Source of the DNA: an archaeon
GTDB taxonomy: Archaea > Micrarchaeota > Micrarchaeia > Norongarragalinales > UBA97
NCBI GenBank assembly: GCA_020057405.1
Contig: JAGVFW010000001.1
Coordinates: 1-33,305 of the forward strand
DNA length: 33,305 nucleotides
Reading direction: 5' to 3'
The stretch's first letter is position 1, and each line of letters opens with the position of its first letter. The translations under genes were made by a program, and so were the position numbers. Under the pieces are notes generated by a model. The model was given only the letters and a program-made list of their open reading frames with translations, did not search any database and was not told where the DNA came from. Shown here piece by piece: positions 22,197 through 29,620 of the stretch.

Positions 22197-22406
22197 GGGG
22201 TCATCGTACAGCCTGGCAGTACGGCGGGCTCCAGTCAGCCTCTCCCTCACAGGAAGGGGCCGAGAAAAACTGAGCGCTCAATGCGCGTTGAAGAAGAGAT
22301 TGGAGCAATGACGGCGTTAAGCCGAATGACACTGCCAAGTGCCAAAACCGCAACAAGCGGTTTTAGGGGACACTCGCAAACGGGAGTTCAAATCTCCCTG
22401 ACCCCA
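22197..22406 (+). tRNA. tRNA-Trp (anticodon CCA) with a 137-nt intron
   Basis: All arms can be drawn. Acceptor GGGGTCA (22197-22203) pairs with TGACCCC (22399-22405), with discriminator A at 22406. The D stem is GTAC/GTAC (22206-22209, 22219-22222) with the GG of the D loop. The anticodon stem GCGGG (22224-22228) pairs with CTCGC (22373-22377). The anticodon loop is C-T-CCA-G before the intron and A after it. The T arm is GGGAG-TTCAAAT-CTCCC (22382-22398). The intron occupies the canonical site after nucleotide 37 (22235-22371). The four bases CTCC at 32-35 can pair with GGGG just before the 3' splice site, which with the flanking unpaired ACA forms a bulge-helix-bulge-like structure. CCA is not encoded. 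A run of seven T follows at 22412-22418. Confidence 0.93.
22235..22371 (+). other. tRNA-Trp intron, possible box C/D guide RNA
   Basis: The intron contains a perfect 8-bp hairpin (AAAACCGC-AACAA-GCGGTTTT, 22344-22364), the palindrome TGAGCGCTCA (22271-22280) with an embedded CTGA, and two copies of AATGAC around a GGC-GTTAA-GCC hairpin. TGGAGC (22301-22306) is complementary to anticodon-loop bases GCTCCA (tRNA 31-36). Bases five positions before the following ATGA pair with C34. In Haloferax and other archaea the tRNA-Trp intron is known to act as a box C/D guide for 2'-O-methylation of C34. Canonical box C is not clear here, so this is an inference. Confidence 0.5.
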
Positions 22407-22476
22407 CTTAATTTTTTTAGCCCACTAGAGTCGTACTTTAATACTACTTTTTTAACTATTTGAGCGAGTGATTTGT

Positions 22477-23358
22477 ATGGAACGCAGAGCAAAAACAGTC
22501 CTACTGGCTTTTGATTCCCCGAACTCGCTTTTTCCAAAATTAGAGAAACACCTAAAGCGAGGTGGGTTTGATGTGGATTTGCAAGCGATAAGCAGCGCTG
22601 AGGCAGGCGAATTGGCCAAGGGTCTCAGAGCTTTGCCTCCCCACATAAAAGAGGCTGATTTGATAGTTACTGATGGCACCCTTCACGATAAGATAAGCGC
22701 CATTGCCAAGCCACACAAAAAGCCGGTCATTAACGCGTTTTCTTTCGTACCGCTTTACCGCAGCTCTCCAGAAGGGCACGTGCAATTCGTAAAGCCAATC
22801 GTGGATAAAATTAGGGCCGGCGGAAAGACTCCGGTTGTTTTACTGGCTGAGCTCACTACTCATTCCTTCGGCTTGAAGGATGATGTGAAAGAAGATTTGC
22901 AACACGAATTTCCGCACTTGGATCTTGGAAAGCCGGGCAATCCTTACTCTGAAGCGGGACAACCTTCGCAGGACGCGTTCGCCAGATTGCTTCATAAACA
23001 TCTTAACGTTCCAGCAATTTCAAGAAAATATTTTGACTTGGACTATAGGGATGCAGACGAGAATGGCCGAAACCGCATGATTAGTTCGGAAGGCAACAAT
23101 CTGCACGATGGAATCAGACAGTTAGGCTTAGATCCCAAAAAAGTCGTGCTTCTTTCAGACCATCACGTGGTAAAGTACGGCGGAAGGCACAAGCCAACAA
23201 ACACGCTATTTGAAGGGCTTACCGTGCAACTAATCTGCGCCTGCTGTGCATATAACAAATCCGAAGCAGAAGCGTACACTGACTACGGAGTTCCCATGAA
23301 ATTGCCTTCATTTGAGGAAGATCTCGTCAAAGAAATTAAGAGAAAGCTCGCTGGCTAA
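22477..23358 (+). CDS. Orphan alpha/beta protein, 293 aa, AT-richer than neighbours
   Basis: I do not recognise this protein. The first part alternates strands and helices in Rossmann-like order (KTVLLAFDSPNS, then VDLQAISSAEAGELAK, EADLIVTDGT, KKPVINAFSFVP). The second half has KTPVVLLAELTTHSFGL and KKVVLLSDHHVVKYGGRHKPT, strands ending in acidic or His residues. A double CACCAY-type cysteine pair occurs near residue 255. It prefers AT-ending codons such as GAT and AAA, whereas neighbouring genes prefer GAC and AAG. TTTTTAAC is centred about 24 nt before ATG 22477. The gene starts 71 bases after the tRNA-Trp 3' end. An imported gene is plausible; no function is claimed. Confidence 0.65.
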   Translation: MERRAKTVLLAFDSPNSLFPKLEKHLKRGGFDVDLQAISSAEAGELAKGLRALPPHIKEADLIVTDGTLHDKISAIAKPHKKPVINAFSFVPLYRSSPEGHVQFVKPIVDKIRAGGKTPVVLLAELTTHSFGLKDDVKEDLQHEFPHLDLGKPGNPYSEAGQPSQDAFARLLHKHLNVPAISRKYFDLDYRDADENGRNRMISSEGNNLHDGIRQLGLDPKKVVLLSDHHVVKYGGRHKPTNTLFEGLTVQLICACCAYNKSEAEAYTDYGVPMKLPSFEEDLVKEIKRKLAG

Positions 23359-23398
23359 ACCACTTCTTATAAGATTGGGGGCCTCCCAAATCACCTCC

Positions 23399-24076
23399 AT
23401 GAACATAGTCGCAGGCGTTGACGAGGCAGGCCGCGGGCCAGTGTTAGGCCCAATGGTGCTTTGCACTTTTGCAATTGAGGCCGACCGCGAGGTCGAGCTC
23501 AAGGAAATGGGCGTTCGCGACAGCAAGCTCCTCTCGCACGAAACCAGAGTCTCGCTTGCAAAGCAACTGCGAAAGATGGGCGATTTTGTCCTTACTTCGA
23601 TTTCTGCAGTTGACTTGACGATCGCCATGCGCCGGCGCATGACGCTAAACGAGCTTGAGGCGAAGGAAATCAGCGCTTCACTCGTTGAGTTGGGTGGCCG
23701 TACAGCCATCAAGAAGGTCTTTGTCGACTCTCCAGACCCGATTGCGAAAAAGTTCGAGCTGCGCATCCGAAAGTACTGCGACCACGCTTTTGAAATAGTG
23801 TGCGAGAACAAGGCGGACTTCCGCTACCCCGTTGTCGGTGCCGCAAGCATCATCGCCAAAGTCGAGCGCGACGCGGCAGTCGACAAAATAAGAAAAGTAA
23901 TGCGGGAGAACGGCGTCACTGACGAGCTTGGCAGCGGCTATTCGCATGACGCCGTGACAATCGCTTTTCTAAAGCAGCACTCGCGTTTGCCGGCGCTCCA
24001 GGAGTTCATCCGCCACGAGTGGGAGACTGCCAAGCGGCTTAAGACCGAGCAAGTTGACTTGGGCAAGTTTATTTGA
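23399..24076 (+). CDS. rnhB: Ribonuclease HII
   Basis: This enzyme cleaves the RNA strand of RNA-DNA hybrids and removes misincorporated ribonucleotides. Motif VDEAGRGPVLGPMV gives Asp8 and Glu9, VFVDSPDP gives Asp110, and the KADFRYPVVGAASIIAKVERD region gives Asp140. Spacing between Asp110 and Asp140 equals that in Thermococcus RNase HII (30 residues). The length of 225 residues is normal. TTATAAG (23367-23373) lies about 28 nt before ATG 23399; the longer frame from 23312 would overlap the upstream orphan. Its last 8 bases overlap the 3' end of the convergent membrane protein gene. Confidence 0.96.
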   Translation: MNIVAGVDEAGRGPVLGPMVLCTFAIEADREVELKEMGVRDSKLLSHETRVSLAKQLRKMGDFVLTSISAVDLTIAMRRRMTLNELEAKEISASLVELGGRTAIKKVFVDSPDPIAKKFELRIRKYCDHAFEIVCENKADFRYPVVGAASIIAKVERDAAVDKIRKVMRENGVTDELGSGYSHDAVTIAFLKQHSRLPALQEFIRHEWETAKRLKTEQVDLGKFI

Positions 24077-25307
24077 GCAGCCGCGTCGCCTGCCTTGCCT
24101 TAAGGAGCGCCTTTGCCTTGTCCCCCTCGCGCAGAAGCTTTCGCGCCTCCGCAAGAAGCTCCTCGACCTCGTCTATTTCCTTGCTTGCCGCACTTGTGCG
24201 CTTGAGGTTCGAAAGCAGCAGGTCTGCCTTCTTCATCTCTTCCCTCGCGAGTGCCTCGCGGTCGTCGGGGCCGTGGAAAATCGTTATCTCCTGCCCCTCC
24301 TCTTCTTCATCCTCGCCGGAGTCAAGCGTCTTGCCATACTTCCTAAGCACCCTTAGCGAGTCAGAGAGCTTGCCGAACGTCAGGTGTTCTTTTTCGACAG
24401 CCCGCGTTGGCTGTGGTTCTGGCTTCCGGGTGGCCGCTTCGGGCCTGCGTTCCTGTGCGGCTGGCTTCTTAGCCGGCGGCTGTGCGGGCGGCTTTGCAGG
24501 TGCGGGCTTGGGCGGCTGCACGGCCTCGACTGCCTTTCGCTGCTGCTTTCGCGCCCGTGAAATGCCATAAGCAACTGCAGCTGCAAGCACGCCGAGACCA
24601 GCAAGCGCGGCGAGTACGAGTAAGTCGAGTGCAGATGAGGCACCAGCATAAAGCACTGACAACCGCGGCTTGAATTCCGGCCGGCCAGTCCTCGAGGAGC
24701 TCAAGCGGGCCTGCGGACCAGCGCCATCCTCGATTGTAATCACGCCAAAGCCAAATGTCCCGTTGCGGGAAAGCTGCCTCTGCAGGTCGCGGGCGGCACC
24801 TCGCGATAGCGGGATGGTCCAGGTGCCTGTGCGCGTGCAAAAGTCGCTCACGCGCACGTAAGGGATGCCGTTGCCCAAGTCTTCGTAGAAGCCCCGGTTC
24901 TCGACGTTGTTATCAGCATAGTCGCTAGCCGTTCCCTCAAGGGGCGTGATGCTGCAGAACGTGTCGCCTGAAGGCGACTCGACGGTGATTGTAAAGTTGG
25001 TCGCAAGTATGGTCGAGTCCTTTGGAAGCCGCGATGCGTTAAAGACGAAGAAGCCCCGGTCTTTTTCGCCAAAGTCGGAGGCGCCCGCGGCAATGCTGTC
25101 GTTTCCAGACAAGCGCGTGAACTTGTCAACGCCGTCGTACTCGATGCTGCCTTCGGCAAGCATTGCGTCAATCACCACTGTTGAGGGCGCTTCGGGTGCG
25201 GTAAAGAAGGCGGTGTTGCGGTTTAGCAGCGTAAGCATTGCCAAAAGCAGCAGGCTGACTGCGACTACGCGCGTGTTTCGCGAGCCGGTCAGTTCCGGAA
25301 GTGCCAT
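24069..25307 (-). CDS. Two-helix membrane protein with exodomain and cytosolic coiled coil, 412 aa
   Basis: An N-terminal helix (about residues 14-28) is followed by a ~195-residue beta-rich exodomain. This includes KDRGFFVFNASRLPKDSTI and closes with PEFKPRLSVLY, a layout like the DNRLRE/CBM-type domains of archaeal surface proteins. A second TM helix (about 226-248) leads to a Pro/Ala/Lys linker (about 260-310). The cytosolic end has an acidic segment (DSGEDEEEEGQE) and a C-terminal helical hairpin (EVEELLAEARKLLREGDKAKA, MIT/TPR-like). The topology suggests a signal- or scaffold-type protein linking the envelope to the cytosol. GGGGGA lies 6 nt before ATG 25307 and a TTAATTAA box about 32 nt upstream. 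The exodomain naming is tentative. Confidence 0.75.
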   Translation of the reverse strand: MALPELTGSRNTRVVAVSLLLLAMLTLLNRNTAFFTAPEAPSTVVIDAMLAEGSIEYDGVDKFTRLSGNDSIAAGASDFGEKDRGFFVFNASRLPKDSTILATNFTITVESPSGDTFCSITPLEGTASDYADNNVENRGFYEDLGNGIPYVRVSDFCTRTGTWTIPLSRGAARDLQRQLSRNGTFGFGVITIEDGAGPQARLSSSRTGRPEFKPRLSVLYAGASSALDLLVLAALAGLGVLAAAVAYGISRARKQQRKAVEAVQPPKPAPAKPPAQPPAKKPAAQERRPEAATRKPEPQPTRAVEKEHLTFGKLSDSLRVLRKYGKTLDSGEDEEEEGQEITIFHGPDDREALAREEMKKADLLLSNLKRTSAASKEIDEVEELLAEARKLLREGDKAKALLKARQATRLLK

Positions 25308-25436
25308 TGCAATCCCCCATTACTGCTTTTGCATTAATTAACTGCAACCCGATAGGGGGAGCTGAAAGATAGGGCCGGCAAGGCGCCAGCAGATTATTTT
25401 AAACAGGTGGCGCCCCAAAATCAAGTTGGTGGCATC

Positions 25437-26348
25437 ATGCTTGGCAAGTATCCTTTCTTAACCGCGGCCCGCGAGCTGGCGCGCGCTAAGGGCTTGGAGC
25501 GCATAGGCTTTGAGGACCTCGAAGGCGCCAAGAGGCGCGTTTTTGACGCAGTCAACCGGGCCGCTGCAAAGGAATTCCCGGTGATGGAGAACCCTTCAGA
25601 CGAGTCTTCAGTAATCTCGTACGCACTCGGCCGCCTTCTCCTCGCCATCAACGACAGCGACTACTACTGGCAAAAGTTCTCGCGCGGCGAAGCAGTGCTT
25701 GCAATGCAGTACCTGGCCCGCGAGCCCGCCCCCGGAGTGCTTAAAGTCGCCCGCGATTTTTTCCCCTCGATTGCCGAGGCCGAAGGCGGCTATTCGATTC
25801 CAATGGCCGAATACCTCGCTTACGGCTCGCAGCTCCCATCAACACGACTGTCCGCCGGCTTAGTCTCGCTAACAAAACGCGGGCTCTTTGAGCTTCTCAA
25901 AAACGCAGTCGCCCGCCGGGCCAAAGAAAAGCCACCTGCAGTACCAAAGAACGACTTGTTCAAGTCGGCCGCAGAGGAACTCAAGGCTTCGCTGCCAAAG
26001 CCAATCGTCGTGCGCGAGTACGAGGGCAGCCACCTGACTCTCCCCTGCGTCAAAGCAGTCCTTGCAGGCGCACCCGAGGGCAAGCGATATTACGGCAGCA
26101 TGGTGATTGCCAACGCCTGCCGCACTGACGGGCTAGGAAAAGCGGCTGCAACTGCAGTGATGCAGGAGTTTGTCAACAACTGCGGCAAGCAGACGCACCC
26201 GTTCACCATGCGCGAGGCTGAGGCGACTCTAGAGTGGGTCTACCGCCGTCCGCCCTTCTTCAACTGCAATGCAATACGCCAACACGGCCTAGCGCCCGAC
26301 GAATGCGCGTTTCCCTGCACGCGCGACCGGGCCAAGAGGAGGAAATGA
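25437..26348 (+). CDS. priL: DNA primase large subunit
   Basis: PriL is the iron-sulphur, regulatory subunit of the archaeal/eukaryotic primase. It stimulates initiation of RNA/DNA primers by PriS. Four cysteines in the family pattern are Cys204 (TLPCVKAVLAG), Cys277 (PPFFNCNAIRQHG), Cys290 and Cys294 (DECAFPC); these bind 4Fe-4S in homologues. The N-terminal half is all-helical as expected, and the total of 303 residues is normal for a short archaeal form. GGTGG lies 6 nt before ATG 25437, downstream of a strong TTATTTTAAA box (about 25394-25404). It overlaps priS by the ATGA tetranucleotide, with priL first. Confidence 0.93.
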   Translation: MLGKYPFLTAARELARAKGLERIGFEDLEGAKRRVFDAVNRAAAKEFPVMENPSDESSVISYALGRLLLAINDSDYYWQKFSRGEAVLAMQYLAREPAPGVLKVARDFFPSIAEAEGGYSIPMAEYLAYGSQLPSTRLSAGLVSLTKRGLFELLKNAVARRAKEKPPAVPKNDLFKSAAEELKASLPKPIVVREYEGSHLTLPCVKAVLAGAPEGKRYYGSMVIANACRTDGLGKAAATAVMQEFVNNCGKQTHPFTMREAEATLEWVYRRPPFFNCNAIRQHGLAPDECAFPCTRDRAKRRK

Positions 26349-27466
26349 CGAACGAACCCGCCAAGGAACTGTTCCGGCGGTACTACGTCGCCCGCACTCT
26401 TACCGTGCCGGCCCTCGCGCAACGCGAGTTCGGCTTCGGCTTTGAATCAAAAATCGACTACCGCCACAAGGCCTTCGGCAGCGAAGGGGAATTCAACGAC
26501 TTTATGCGCCGCGAAGCGCCCCTATACGCGTCCTACTCAACAGCCCGCTACTCGCTTCCGGCCGCAAGGCCGATGCCGCGCAAGGGCTCCCTCGGCACAG
26601 ACCTAGTTTTCGACCTCGACAAGACTTACGAGTCAGAGCATCCCGACTCGCATAATGCAATCGCCTGCGAAAGGTGCCTCTCCCGCTCGCGCGATGACGC
26701 CCTGCGATTTCTCGAGGAATTCCTCATCGCCGACTTCGGCTTCAAAAAGTCCGACGTCGCAGTCAACTTTTCAGGCAACAAGGGCTTCCACTTCCACGTG
26801 CGCACCGCGGCAGTCCAGCCCCTCTCTTCGCTTGCGCGAAAACAATTGTGCGACTACGCAGGCGGCTTTGAGGTAAGCGGCGAGACGCTGCTTGAGACGC
26901 TTGGCGAGGGCAAGGCGGCAGTGCTGCGCAGCCCGCAGCCGGGTGACGGCGGCTGGCGCGGAAAATTCTATTCCTCCGCCCTCGGTATTGCCCAAAACGC
27001 GACGCAAGAGTCGCTTCAAGAGAACGGCCTCACGAAAGGAAAGGCCGCCAAGTTCATGGAACAAAAGGCCGTCGTTGTTTCTGCAATCGAGCGCGGAAAG
27101 TGGGATTACCTGCCGTGGAGTCTCGACTTCTGGCGCAAAATCGCAGACGATACCGTGCGGGCGCACCGCGTCGAGCTTGACAAGCCCGTTTCCTTCGACC
27201 TCGCGCGCCTCATACGCATTCCGGGGACGCTGCACGGCTCAAGCGGGCTTGTCGCAAAACCCGTCGACGATTTGGCAAAGTTCGAGCCCCTCAAAGACGC
27301 GCTTGCCTTTAGCGGCCGGGAACGGCAGGCAGTCGTTTGCGACCATGACGTTTCGTTCGATTTTGGCGGGCAAACCCTTGACGTGAGGGCTGGGGTGACG
27401 GTTGAGCTTCCCCTCTCCGCCTCCCTGCTACTTTACTGCCGTGGCGTCGCCAAGCCGGCCGGCTGA
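26345..27466 (+). CDS. priS: DNA primase catalytic small subunit
   Basis: PriS synthesises primers for replication. Asp90 and Asp92 (LVFDLDK) are two metal ligands. SGNKGFHFHV (143-152) is the SGxRGxHxxV-type motif with the nucleotide-binding His149. ARLIRIPGTLHGSSGL is the conserved C-terminal motif. A zinc knuckle is suggested by Cys108 and Cys111 (CERCL) with nearby histidines. The length of 373 residues is normal. ATG 26345 overlaps the priL stop, and GAGGAGG lies 2-3 nt before it, supporting coupled translation. The frame is open to 26234 but that region is priL. Confidence 0.96.
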   Translation: MTNEPAKELFRRYYVARTLTVPALAQREFGFGFESKIDYRHKAFGSEGEFNDFMRREAPLYASYSTARYSLPAARPMPRKGSLGTDLVFDLDKTYESEHPDSHNAIACERCLSRSRDDALRFLEEFLIADFGFKKSDVAVNFSGNKGFHFHVRTAAVQPLSSLARKQLCDYAGGFEVSGETLLETLGEGKAAVLRSPQPGDGGWRGKFYSSALGIAQNATQESLQENGLTKGKAAKFMEQKAVVVSAIERGKWDYLPWSLDFWRKIADDTVRAHRVELDKPVSFDLARLIRIPGTLHGSSGLVAKPVDDLAKFEPLKDALAFSGRERQAVVCDHDVSFDFGGQTLDVRAGVTVELPLSASLLLYCRGVAKPAG

Positions 27467-27531
27467 AAGCCTTTTTTAGCCACCGGCAGCCCAATAATTG
27501 CGAAGTTAGAGTGGGAGTGTTGTGGGTTTAG

Positions 27532-28059
27532 ATGACTGAAGCGAGTTTTGAGGCTCTGCGAAAAGTGCAGCTGCAGGAAAAGCACGAGTCACAGCTCGCC
27601 GAACTCGAGGAAGACTTTTTCGAGAAATACCGTTCGCTAATCGAACTCCAGCGCGAGCGCTTACGAAAAGACTTTTCACTAGAGGCGGCAACGTCGTTTG
27701 AGAACCTGCGCAGGCTGCTTGCCGAAGTTACGCGCAAGCGCGAGCAAAAGCTTTTCCTAAAGGCGCTGCGCGACTTTCACGCAGGCGAAGTGAGCGGCGA
27801 GGGTCTCGCGCGAGAGGAACGCGAGCTCTACAATTCTCTAGTGCGCCTGCTTTCCGAGTACGAGGCGCGCGCAATGCAGCAGTCGTCGGCCTCGGCCGCC
27901 AAGGAAGTCGACAAGCGCGTGCGCTTCTCTTCCGACGTCCCGGCATTCGTCGGCGCATCAGGTGCGAAAATCGGGCCGTTTGCCGCAGGCCAGGTGGCGC
28001 CCCTGCCGGCCACTGACGCCAAGTTGCTTCTCGAGCAGGGCGTCGTTTCAGAAGCTTAA
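27532..28059 (+). CDS. gins51: GINS complex protein (GINS51/Gins15 type)
   Basis: GINS couples MCM and Cdc45/GAN in the archaeal replisome. The N-terminal two thirds are helical (A-domain, about 1-120; ELEEDFFEKYRSLIELQRER). The C-terminal B-domain (about 129-175; VRFSSDVPAFVGASGAKIGPFAAGQV) has the family hallmark of a strand leading to VPxFVG, then GPF and LP turns. The length of 175 residues is usual. Its position directly after primase genes matches many archaeal genomes. AATAATT (27493-27499) lies about 36 nt before ATG 27532, giving a short leader. The GINS51 rather than GINS23 assignment rests on the A-then-B domain order. Confidence 0.88.
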   Translation: MTEASFEALRKVQLQEKHESQLAELEEDFFEKYRSLIELQRERLRKDFSLEAATSFENLRRLLAEVTRKREQKLFLKALRDFHAGEVSGEGLAREERELYNSLVRLLSEYEARAMQQSSASAAKEVDKRVRFSSDVPAFVGASGAKIGPFAAGQVAPLPATDAKLLLEQGVVSEA

Positions 28060-28102
28060 TAACCCTTTTTCCACCTTATTGACATATCCGACTTACTGTT
28101 TA

Positions 28103-28107
28103 GGTGA
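28103..28107 (+). promoter_or_regulatory. Shine-Dalgarno site GGTGA of eL42
   Basis: GGTGA lies 6 nt before the GTG start 28114. The sequence GGTGATTTTGAGTG parallels the leaders of the 129-aa gene (9635) and eS6. It confirms the GTG start. Confidence 0.65.
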
Positions 28108-28113
28108 TTTTGA

Positions 28114-28401
28114 GTGATTGTTCCAAAGACCATGAAGACTTACTGCCCGACTTGCAATAACTATAGCGAGCACAAGGTCAAGGTCACTACTTCAAAGATT
28201 AAGCCCGGCCGCAAGCTCACAAAAGGCTCGCGCAGGCACGCGAGGAAACTCAAGGGCGTGCACGGAAAAGTCAAGGGCAAGGCGAAAGTCAAGAAGCAGG
28301 GAATCCGCAACCGCATCATGCTCGAGTGCCTCACCTGCAAGAAGAAGCACGAGCGCGTGATTTCGGGGCGCATGAAGAAGAAAGCGGAGTTGGCGAAATG
28401 A
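28114..28401 (+). CDS. rpl44e: Large-subunit ribosomal protein eL42 (L44e)
   Basis: This zinc-binding ribosomal protein near the E-site has the typical start VPKTMKTYCPTCNNYSEHKV and a basic middle (KGSRRHARKLKGVHGK) and a second CxxC pair (ECLTCKKKHE). The four cysteines would bind zinc. The length of 95 residues is normal. GTG 28114 is the start, with an SD site. It overlaps eS27 by the ATGA junction, the common archaeal arrangement. Confidence 0.97.
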   Translation: MIVPKTMKTYCPTCNNYSEHKVKVTTSKIKPGRKLTKGSRRHARKLKGVHGKVKGKAKVKKQGIRNRIMLECLTCKKKHERVISGRMKKKAELAK

Positions 28402-28559
28402 GCAAGTTTCTTAGCGTGCAGTGCGCAGCGTGCAAGGCAAAGCAGACCGTTTTTGGCAATGCGACCGAGACTATCGCTTGCGCGGGCTGCGGCGATGTCA
28501 TCTGCACGCCAACCGGCGGCCGCACCATCGTGACTGGCAAGATTGTCGAAGTCCTCTAG
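28398..28559 (+). CDS. rps27e: Small-subunit ribosomal protein eS27
   Basis: This 53-residue zinc-ribbon protein has the CAAC ... CAGC cysteine quartet (VQCAACKAKQTVF, IACAGCGDVIC) and the conserved PTGG turn followed by GKIVEVL, the archaeal eS27 C-terminus. ATG 28398 overlaps the eL42 stop (ATGA), indicating translational coupling. GGAG in the upstream gene provides a ribosome site. Confidence 0.95.
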   Translation: MSKFLSVQCAACKAKQTVFGNATETIACAGCGDVICTPTGGRTIVTGKIVEVL

Positions 28560-28600
28560 ATTCTTTTTGGGACTCGGCATTTCCCAGATGCAACCAAGCC

Positions 28601-28608
28601 ATTATAAT
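28601..28608 (+). promoter_or_regulatory. TATA box of the aIF2-alpha operon
   Basis: ATTATAAT is centred about 26 nt before ATG 28631, consistent with a leaderless aIF2-alpha mRNA starting at or near its ATG. Confidence 0.6.
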
Positions 28609-28630
28609 TCACTAAGCCCCTATTCGTACT

Positions 28631-29452
28631 ATGGCCGTTGCACCTGCAGTTTCGACTCCTCAAGCGTCCGCCCCCTCCAGAAATTACCCCGAGATGGGCG
28701 AATTCGTCATCGCAACTGTAAAGAAAATCATGCCATACGGCGCTTTTCTTTCCCTAGACGAGTATCCCGGAGTCGAGGGCTTCCTCCACATTTCACAAGT
28801 CAGCTCAGGCTGGGTAAGAAACATCCGCGAGCACTTGCGCGAGGGGCAAAAGACAGTTGCCAAAGTGCATACCCTTGACGCACAAAAAGGCCTCATCGAC
28901 TTAACCCTCAAGCAAGTTACCGAGGCCGACAAGCGGCGCAAGCTCGAGAGCTTCCAGGCAGAAAAGAAGGCAATCAAGCTCGTCGAAATCGTGGCGACAA
29001 AACTAAAGAAAGCGCCTGCAGTTGCCGCAAAGGAAGTCGTCGAGCCCCTCCTAAAGGCCTACGGCTCGCTTGCCGCCGGCCTCGAAGCGCTTCACACCGA
29101 AGACGATAAAGTCAAACTCCCCGAAGCGTGGGTAGCCGCCTTCAAGGAATTGCTTGACAAGGAGTTCAAGCCCAAGCGCATTGAACTGCGCACCAAGCTC
29201 ACCCTCAAGTTCAATTCCGGCGACGGAGTGGCGCACCTGCGAAAAACGCTTTCCGAAATCGAGACTCTCGCTGACGACAAGACAAAGACTACCGTGCAGG
29301 TCAAGTATCTGGGGGCGCCCAACTACTACATTGACATCGAGACCGGCGACTTCCGCAATGCCTCAAAGGCCCTAGAGAAGGCAGAGGTAATTCTTGCAAA
29401 GGCGTCAAAGGACGCCGATTGCGACTACTCCGTAGAGCCGGAGAAGCGCTGA
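28631..29452 (+). CDS. eif2a: Translation initiation factor aIF2-alpha
   Basis: This subunit of the heterotrimeric aIF2 helps deliver initiator Met-tRNA. The N-terminal S1/OB domain (about residues 20-95) shows MGEFVIATVKKIMPYGAF and VEGFLHISQVSSGWVRNI. The helical middle domain and the C-terminal alpha/beta domain (residues ~180-265; RIELRTKLTLKFNSGDGVAH ... PNYYIDIETGDFRNA) follow. An N-terminal extension of about 15 Ala/Pro/Ser residues precedes the S1 domain, which is longer than in many homologues. The 273-residue length is otherwise standard. It starts the operon with nop10 and a PAC2 protein. Confidence 0.96.
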   Translation: MAVAPAVSTPQASAPSRNYPEMGEFVIATVKKIMPYGAFLSLDEYPGVEGFLHISQVSSGWVRNIREHLREGQKTVAKVHTLDAQKGLIDLTLKQVTEADKRRKLESFQAEKKAIKLVEIVATKLKKAPAVAAKEVVEPLLKAYGSLAAGLEALHTEDDKVKLPEAWVAAFKELLDKEFKPKRIELRTKLTLKFNSGDGVAHLRKTLSEIETLADDKTKTTVQVKYLGAPNYYIDIETGDFRNASKALEKAEVILAKASKDADCDYSVEPEKR

Positions 29453-29454
29453 AC

Positions 29455-29604
29455 ATGGACCTCCTAAAGAAATGCGTTTCTTGCGGCAAGTACTCGCTTA
29501 ACGCCAAATGCGCCTGCGGAGGGGAAACGAAAATCCCCCACCCGCCAAAGTATTCGATTGGGGACAAGTACTCGCAATACCGGCGAAAAGAAAAGTACGG
29601 TTGA
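29455..29604 (+). CDS. nop10: H/ACA ribonucleoprotein Nop10
   Basis: Nop10 binds Cbf5 in the H/ACA pseudouridylation complex. The 49-residue protein has CVSCGKYSLNAKCACGG, a zinc ribbon with two paired cysteines, and the conserved HPPKYSIGDKYSQYRRKEKY C-terminus. ATG 29455 lies 2 nt after the aIF2-alpha stop. The order aIF2-alpha, Nop10, PAC2 is typical of archaea. Confidence 0.96.
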   Translation: MDLLKKCVSCGKYSLNAKCACGGETKIPHPPKYSIGDKYSQYRRKEKYG

Positions 29605-29620
29605 ATGGGGGGAACTAAAA

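Noticed and set aside
22281..22463. 60-codon frame within and after the tRNA-Trp gene
   Set aside because: It runs through the tRNA intron and the 3' exon, so coding is implausible.
22407..23400. Attachment-site duplication of the tRNA-Trp 3' end around the orphan gene
   Set aside because: No second copy of the T-arm or acceptor sequence was found downstream.
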